A program made the position numbers and the translations under genes. From JAAYAY01 sp964429355 (GTDB taxonomy: Bacteria > Planctomycetota > Planctomycetia > Pirellulales > Thermoguttaceae), in NCBI GenBank assembly GCA_964429355.1, contig CAYSCH010000160.1, forward strand, positions 1 to 19,474: a stretch of DNA of 19,474 nt. The letters are read 5' to 3'. The notes beneath the pieces are model-generated. The model was not told the DNA's origin. It made no database searches and was given only the letters and a program-made list of their open reading frames with translations. Shown here piece by piece: positions 15,689-19,474 of this stretch; position 1 is the stretch's first letter, and every line of letters begins with the position of its first letter.

Positions 15689-15713
15689 GGGCCTCTCCGA
15701 CTTCATAGTAGCA

Positions 15714-15729
15714 ATACGTAAGCATACGT
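15714..15729. promoter_or_regulatory. Direct repeat upstream of the histidine kinase
   Basis: Two ATACGT elements at 15714-15719 and 15724-15729 are spaced exactly 10 bases apart, about one helical turn, within the 102-base gap before the kinase start. The surroundings are AT-rich compared with the genes. This layout fits a regulator binding two half-sites on one DNA face, or a promoter. No partner protein is identified. Confidence 0.28.
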
Positions 15730-15790
15730 TGCGACTACGGGGAAACGCGTCAGATACTCCCCCACACAGAGTGGCACATTTCGCACCCCA

Positions 15791-18028
15791 TCAAGACTGA
15801 ACTTCCGGCCCCGACTCGCGAATCCTCGCAAGTTCCTCACGCTGCAGCTCTTCCGCTGACTTCGCCACCGGTTGCAACGAAAACCATGCCACCAATGCAA
15901 GGGACAAGAACCCGCTCACAAGAATGGAGGGCCATCCATAGAGAACGCCGCTTTCTCCGGGAACCCCAAACAGCTTGACCAGGATGGGGTATTGCTCCTG
16001 CAGTTCCGGAGTTACCCTCGCCACCAGCACGCCAATCGAATTGTTGACCAGATGGAAGGCCATGCCCGGCCAGATACTGCCGGTCTGCACCACGATATAG
16101 CCGATCACCGACCCCACAACAAAGGCGATCATGGATTGCTGGAGCAGCCCGTGGGCCAGGCCGAAGAAGACCGCGCTGAACAGGATCGCTCGCCATTTCC
16201 GCCCCAGGTGGCGGAAGCCTGAGAGTATGAAGCCTCGAAACGCCAGTTCCTCGCACACGGCGGGCGCCAGGGCGATCACGGCAAGAGCTTGCCACAGGGG
16301 CGGCGATGTGAACATCCCCTGGAGCCCTTCCAGTTGCTGCATCAGATCCTCGCGGATGGGGTAAAGTCGCATCACCACCTCTCGCATGGCGCCAATCGCC
16401 GGATGCAACAGCACCGCCAGCAACATGGCCGCAGGGATTGCGGCCAATCGTGGACGTCGCAGACACAAGGTCTGCCCCGGGCTGGTCGTCAGGCTGAACG
16501 TCAGGATCAAGGCCGGTGTGAGGATCACGGCCACCTGAAGCAGCAAGGCCTGGACCGCAAAACCACGAAACGTCGCCGTCGGCCGGGCCGCCAGCTCCAC
16601 GAAAAACTTCAGCATCAGAATCGACACGCCGCAGACCACTGCCGCCGACGCTGTCGGCGTCGCCTGCCGATCGCGAAACACATGCTTGAGCCACAGTGCC
16701 AGGTCGAGCCGCTCGCTTTCGCGGAACAGAACCGCCTCCGAGTTGAACTGCTCAACCGCCCAGCGGATCGAAGCCACGCAGCACGCAAGCGTCACCAGCG
16801 CGACCACCGGCAGGTATCGCAGCGACTCCCAGTAGGCGCCTTCCAGCAGGTTTCGCAACAGGAGCACGATCCCCGTCACGGGAACCAGGGCATTGCCCAG
16901 ATCGAGTTCAGCCCCAGGTGTCATCGGAACCAGCACCAGGGGCATCGTGATCAACAACAGCGGCATCAAGTAGTACTGCCCCTCCTTCGTGCTCTTCGCA
17001 AACGCCGCCAAGGCAAGGCACAGGGCACTGTAGAGCGCCGCCACCGGAACCAGTGCCAGCGAGAGCCACAGGATCGATTCCACCGGCGGGGAGCCGAGGT
17101 TCGGCATCCGCGCCAGCAGCAGCCAGCCCGTCAGCCCCATGCTCACAAGATTCAGCCCGGCCGTCGCCATGCTGAAAACCATCACGGTCAGCAGTTTGCC
17201 CAGCACGATTTCCGTTCGCTCCGCAGGACTGGAGAGCAGGGTCTCGAGCGTGCCGCGCTCCTTCTCGCCGGCGCAAACGTCGATCGCCGGATAGAAAGCC
17301 CCCGTCATCGCCCACAGCAGCAGCACGATCGGCAGAACCTTCGACCAGATCGCCGCGCCTTTGAACTTGGTCTCGCCCGCCACGTCGGCAGAGCCCACGT
17401 CGACCGGCCGGGCCGCATCGGCGGGAATCCCCGCCGCCTTGAGATTCGTCTCCCCCACCGCCTGCACCCAGCGATTCATCACCGGGTACAGCCTGGCAAA
17501 GGCGATCTGCGACTTCTCGTTGGCCGTCGAATACACGATCTCCGGTTTGACGTCCAGCCGCGCAGCCGCTTCATTGGCCTCGATCGCGCGGCGAAACTCG
17601 GCAAGCCGCTCGGGCAACTCGGGCGGCAGCACGACCGCCCCGTCGTACTCCCCCTCGCGAACCAGCACTCGAACCGCCTCGGCAATGTCGCCCGAGGCCC
17701 CTTGCTGCCGTCCCGGCTCGTCGGAGTACAAGGTGACGTCGAGAAGCTGATCCTGCCCGATATCCCCAAACAGGCCCACATCGAATCGGCTTGTGTCTTT
17801 CGGATCCAACAGCGGCGGCAGGTCGTCGCGTCCCACCAGCCCGCTCACCCCCGCGACCAGCACCCGGCTCGATTTCTCCTTCATGAACTGCGCCACCTGG
17901 AACATGCTCATTCCCAGCAGCGGATAGAGCAGGATCGGCAGAACGGCGATCATGAAGATCGTCCGCCGATCGCGGGCCTGATCGCGGAGTTCGCGAGCCA
18001 GGATCAGCTTCACGTTCGACCAGTTCAT
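15791..18028 (-). CDS. NatB-like ABC-2 permease fused to a CPBP intramembrane protease
   Basis: A 745-residue membrane protein with two parts. The N-terminal part is an ABC-2/NatB-type permease. It has a first span near 23-42, a large extracytoplasmic region (about 50-240), the cytoplasmic motif GEKERGTLETLLSSPAERTEI, and several further spans. The C-terminal part is a CPBP (CAAX protease/bacteriocin-processing) domain with EE at about 593-594 and Arg598 (CEELAFRG), His626 (FGLAHG) and His659/Asn662-663 (FHLVNN), the metal and catalytic set. The start at 18028 overlaps the ATPase stop as ATGA and has a strong G-rich Shine-Dalgarno, so the two are translationally coupled. The protein probably forms an exporter with the ATPase; NatAB proteins extrude sodium in Bacillus, but the substrate here is not known. 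The same fusion occurs in other planctomycetes. Confidence 0.92.
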   Translation of the reverse strand: MNWSNVKLILARELRDQARDRRTIFMIAVLPILLYPLLGMSMFQVAQFMKEKSSRVLVAGVSGLVGRDDLPPLLDPKDTSRFDVGLFGDIGQDQLLDVTLYSDEPGRQQGASGDIAEAVRVLVREGEYDGAVVLPPELPERLAEFRRAIEANEAAARLDVKPEIVYSTANEKSQIAFARLYPVMNRWVQAVGETNLKAAGIPADAARPVDVGSADVAGETKFKGAAIWSKVLPIVLLLWAMTGAFYPAIDVCAGEKERGTLETLLSSPAERTEIVLGKLLTVMVFSMATAGLNLVSMGLTGWLLLARMPNLGSPPVESILWLSLALVPVAALYSALCLALAAFAKSTKEGQYYLMPLLLITMPLVLVPMTPGAELDLGNALVPVTGIVLLLRNLLEGAYWESLRYLPVVALVTLACCVASIRWAVEQFNSEAVLFRESERLDLALWLKHVFRDRQATPTASAAVVCGVSILMLKFFVELAARPTATFRGFAVQALLLQVAVILTPALILTFSLTTSPGQTLCLRRPRLAAIPAAMLLAVLLHPAIGAMREVVMRLYPIREDLMQQLEGLQGMFTSPPLWQALAVIALAPAVCEELAFRGFILSGFRHLGRKWRAILFSAVFFGLAHGLLQQSMIAFVVGSVIGYIVVQTGSIWPGMAFHLVNNSIGVLVARVTPELQEQYPILVKLFGVPGESGVLYGWPSILVSGFLSLALVAWFSLQPVAKSAEELQREELARIRESGPEVQS

Positions 18029-18804
18029 CCCCCCTCCCCTGCCCTGGCCAGATCGCGTTGGTAGCAATCTTCACTTTGGGAGATCAACTGGTAGAACAAC
18101 TCCTCCAGATCGTCTTCCTCGTGCGTGTTGCGGAGCTGATCGAGGGTGCCTTCGGCGAGGATCCGGCCGCGATGCATGATGGCGATTCGGTCGCAAAGCC
18201 GTTCCGCCTCGCGCATGATATGCGTCGAAAACACCACGCACTTGCCATGGTCCCGCAATTCGGCCACCGCATCCAGCAGGGCCCGCGCCACCAGCACATC
18301 CAGCCCGGCCGTCGCCTCGTCGAAAATCATCACCGGCGGATCGTGAACGAGCGCCCGCGCTATGGAGACCTTCTGCTTCATCCCCGTCGACATCTTCGCC
18401 CCCAGAAGGTCCCGGATGTCGTTCATCTTCAGGCGGTCGAACAGGCGCTCCATCCGTTCGGTCAGTTCGTCGGCATCCAGACCGTGGAGACGTCCGAAAT
18501 ACTCCACCATCTCCCAGGCCGTCATGCGGTCGTAGACCGCCGTGTTGGCCGACATGAAACCGATCTGCCGGCGAACCATCGAGGGCTGGGCCACCACGTC
18601 GTAGCCGTTGACCGTCGCCGTCCCACCCGAGGGACGCAGCACCGTGCTCAGAATTCGCAGCGTCGTGGTCTTCCCCGCCCCGTTCGGCCCCAGCAGCCCG
18701 TAGATCTGCCCCGGCAGGGCATCGAAATCAATCCCGTCAACGGCAACGAACTTCCCGCGCTTCAGATCAGAGTAGTGCTTTGCCAACTGACGGGCGTGGA
18801 TCAT
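18025..18804 (-). CDS. NatA-like ABC transporter ATPase
   Basis: The ATP-binding subunit of the exporter whose permease follows. Counted from the ATG at 18804 it has 259 residues: Walker A GPNGAGKT (39-46), a degenerate signature MSTGMKQKV (138-146, typical of the NatA branch in place of LSGGQ), Walker B VMIFDEATAGLD (158-169) and the switch histidine in FSTHIM. The Q-loop position reads FMSANTAVY, without the usual glutamine. The start at 18804 (MIHARQLAKHY) gives the normal distance to Walker A; earlier ATGs at 18846 and 18873 add an Arg/Glu-rich extension without family support. The Shine-Dalgarno is weak. The last residues (A-R-A-G-E-G-G) are encoded by a copy of the G-rich repeat. The gap of 154 bases to mqnC may hold its promoter. 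Confidence 0.93.
   Translation of the reverse strand: MIHARQLAKHYSDLKRGKFVAVDGIDFDALPGQIYGLLGPNGAGKTTTLRILSTVLRPSGGTATVNGYDVVAQPSMVRRQIGFMSANTAVYDRMTAWEMVEYFGRLHGLDADELTERMERLFDRLKMNDIRDLLGAKMSTGMKQKVSIARALVHDPPVMIFDEATAGLDVLVARALLDAVAELRDHGKCVVFSTHIMREAERLCDRIAIMHRGRILAEGTLDQLRNTHEEDDLEELFYQLISQSEDCYQRDLARAGEGG
18029..18046 (-). repeat. G-rich dispersed repeat, copy 4 (permease ribosome binding site)
   Basis: The minus strand reads CAGGGCAGGGGAGGGGGG, directly before the permease ATG. It encodes the end of the ATPase and supplies the purine-rich Shine-Dalgarno of the permease. The core starts at codon position 2 of the ATPase frame. With a six-G final tract it could also form a G-quadruplex. 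Confidence 0.8.
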
Positions 18805-18958
18805 CACGTTTTGCCGCTCGGTGCGCCACCGGCGCTCCGTCTCCATCTGTCCTCGATCACCACGCACCGCCAAGCCTGCCCGGCAGACCCACCGGCACGC
18901 ACCTGAAGCCCTTATGGTAGCTTAGCTTACGAATGACTGACAGGCCCCCTGCCACCCG

Positions 18959-19474
18959 TCAACAACCCTCAACCAGCTCATAGAACACGTTCCGCCGCCG
19001 AGCCTGATAACCGGCCCCTTCAATCGCCCGGCGGATTTCCTTTTCGCTCGTCCGAAAACACGTGCCGGCTGCCGCTACTACGTTCTCTTCGATCATCAGG
19101 CTCCCCATGTCATTGGCGCCAAATCGCAGCGCCATCTGCCCCACCCTCAGCCCCTGTGTCACCCAACTGGCCTGGAGATTGGCAAAATTGTCCAGATACA
19201 GACGGGCGACCGCGAGCGTTTTCAGATACTCCCAGGGGCCCACCTTGCGCCGGTCCGCCAGTTGGGTATTGCCCGGCTGAAAGGTCCAGCCAATAAACGC
19301 CGTAAAACCCCCCGTCTCGTCCTGCACCTGGCGCAGCCTCTCCAGGTGCTCGATCCGCTCCGCCAGCGTCTCCACATGGCCAAACATCATCGTAGCCGAT
19401 CCTCGCCCGCCCAGCCCGTGCCACTGGCGGCAGATCTCCAGCCACCGATCGGCCGAAACCTTGCAGGGACTCAG
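18959..19474 (-). CDS. mqnC: Cyclic dehypoxanthinyl futalosine synthase, C-terminal part (runs off the right edge)
   Basis: This is the last 171 residues of a radical SAM protein of the MqnC/MqnE/CofH group; the start and the iron-sulfur cysteines lie beyond the window. MqnC closes the ring of dehypoxanthinyl futalosine in the futalosine route to menaquinone. Visible traits are GRGSATMMFGHVET, then RLRQVQDETGGFTAFIGWTF and QPGNTQL. The FTAFI-WTFQPGNT form fits MqnC better than MqnE (typically FIPLAFHP) or CofH. Further on are ARLYLDNFANLQASWVTQGL and the ending segment FGANDMGSLMIEENVVAAAG, common to the group. The frame is open from the last base of the window to the stop. The amidohydrolase further downstream on the same strand may serve the same pathway. 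Confidence 0.88.
   Translation of the reverse strand: MSPCKVSADRWLEICRQWHGLGGRGSATMMFGHVETLAERIEHLERLRQVQDETGGFTAFIGWTFQPGNTQLADRRKVGPWEYLKTLAVARLYLDNFANLQASWVTQGLRVGQMALRFGANDMGSLMIEENVVAAAGTCFRTSEKEIRRAIEGAGYQARRRNVFYELVEGC

Noticed and set aside
15689..15706. Upstream ATG of the histidine kinase at 15706
   Set aside because: No Shine-Dalgarno precedes it, while the ATG at 15688 has GGAG at good spacing and starts right before the first membrane span.
16289..18064. Long plus-strand open frame (591 codons) opposite the permease/protease gene
   Set aside because: Its translation is Gln/Arg/His-rich with no family motif, and it mirrors the minus-strand gene with clear permease and CPBP motifs. 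Long antisense frames are common in GC-rich DNA.
1..19474. CRISPR arrays, insertion sequences, phage genes, rRNA
   Set aside because: No regularly spaced repeats, no transposase or integrase motifs, and no rRNA-like stretch seen on either strand.

Overview
The window looks like a draft or metagenome-derived contig from a GC-rich bacterium, most likely a member of the Planctomycetota. This is an inference from gene content: olefin/beta-lactone (ole) genes, a ketosynthase-ACP-phytoene-desaturase-like trio, a GYF-domain membrane protein, an ABC permease fused to a CPBP protease, and a menaquinone (futalosine pathway) gene. A run of 10 Ns at 1107-1116 shows that it is an assembled scaffold. Every protein gene except hisE lies on the minus strand, so transcription mostly runs from right to left.

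Right part (19474 to about 12231, read leftward): the 3' end of mqnC (cyclic dehypoxanthinyl futalosine synthase) runs in from the right edge. Next come a NatA-like ABC ATPase and, overlapping it by ATGA, a NatB-like permease fused to a CPBP intramembrane protease. A CHASE4-HAMP hybrid histidine kinase follows, and its end overlaps the start of an amidohydrolase by 7 bases. The amidohydrolase may be the deaminase of the same menaquinone pathway.

Middle (about 12171 to 8675): hisE is alone on the plus strand, divergent from miaA and convergent with the amidohydrolase. miaA is followed by aspS, which probably starts at a TTG codon.

Left part (8513 to 183): seven minus-strand genes point to a fatty-acid-derived lipid or hydrocarbon pathway. 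In transcription order they are a redoxin-fold lipoprotein without CXXC, oleC (beta-lactone synthetase), a GYF/single-membrane-span protein, oleD (2-alkyl-3-oxoalkanoate reductase), a FabF-like ketosynthase with an unusual gating loop, an acyl carrier protein, and a CrtI-like FAD oxidoreductase. oleA and oleB, which normally complete the ole pathway, are not in the window. I read this as the most interesting system here: OleC/OleD chemistry set beside a KAS/ACP/desaturase module.

A second unexpected signal is a short G-rich repeat (GGGCAGGGGAGGGG on the minus strand). It occurs four times in the same orientation: just after oleC, twice inside the amidohydrolase gene, and once at the ATPase/permease junction, where it also forms the permease ribosome binding site. 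Its three coding copies are read in three different phases, which argues for a nucleic-acid-level element. No tRNA, rRNA, CRISPR array or insertion sequence was seen, and no gene-free stretch exceeds 300 bases.
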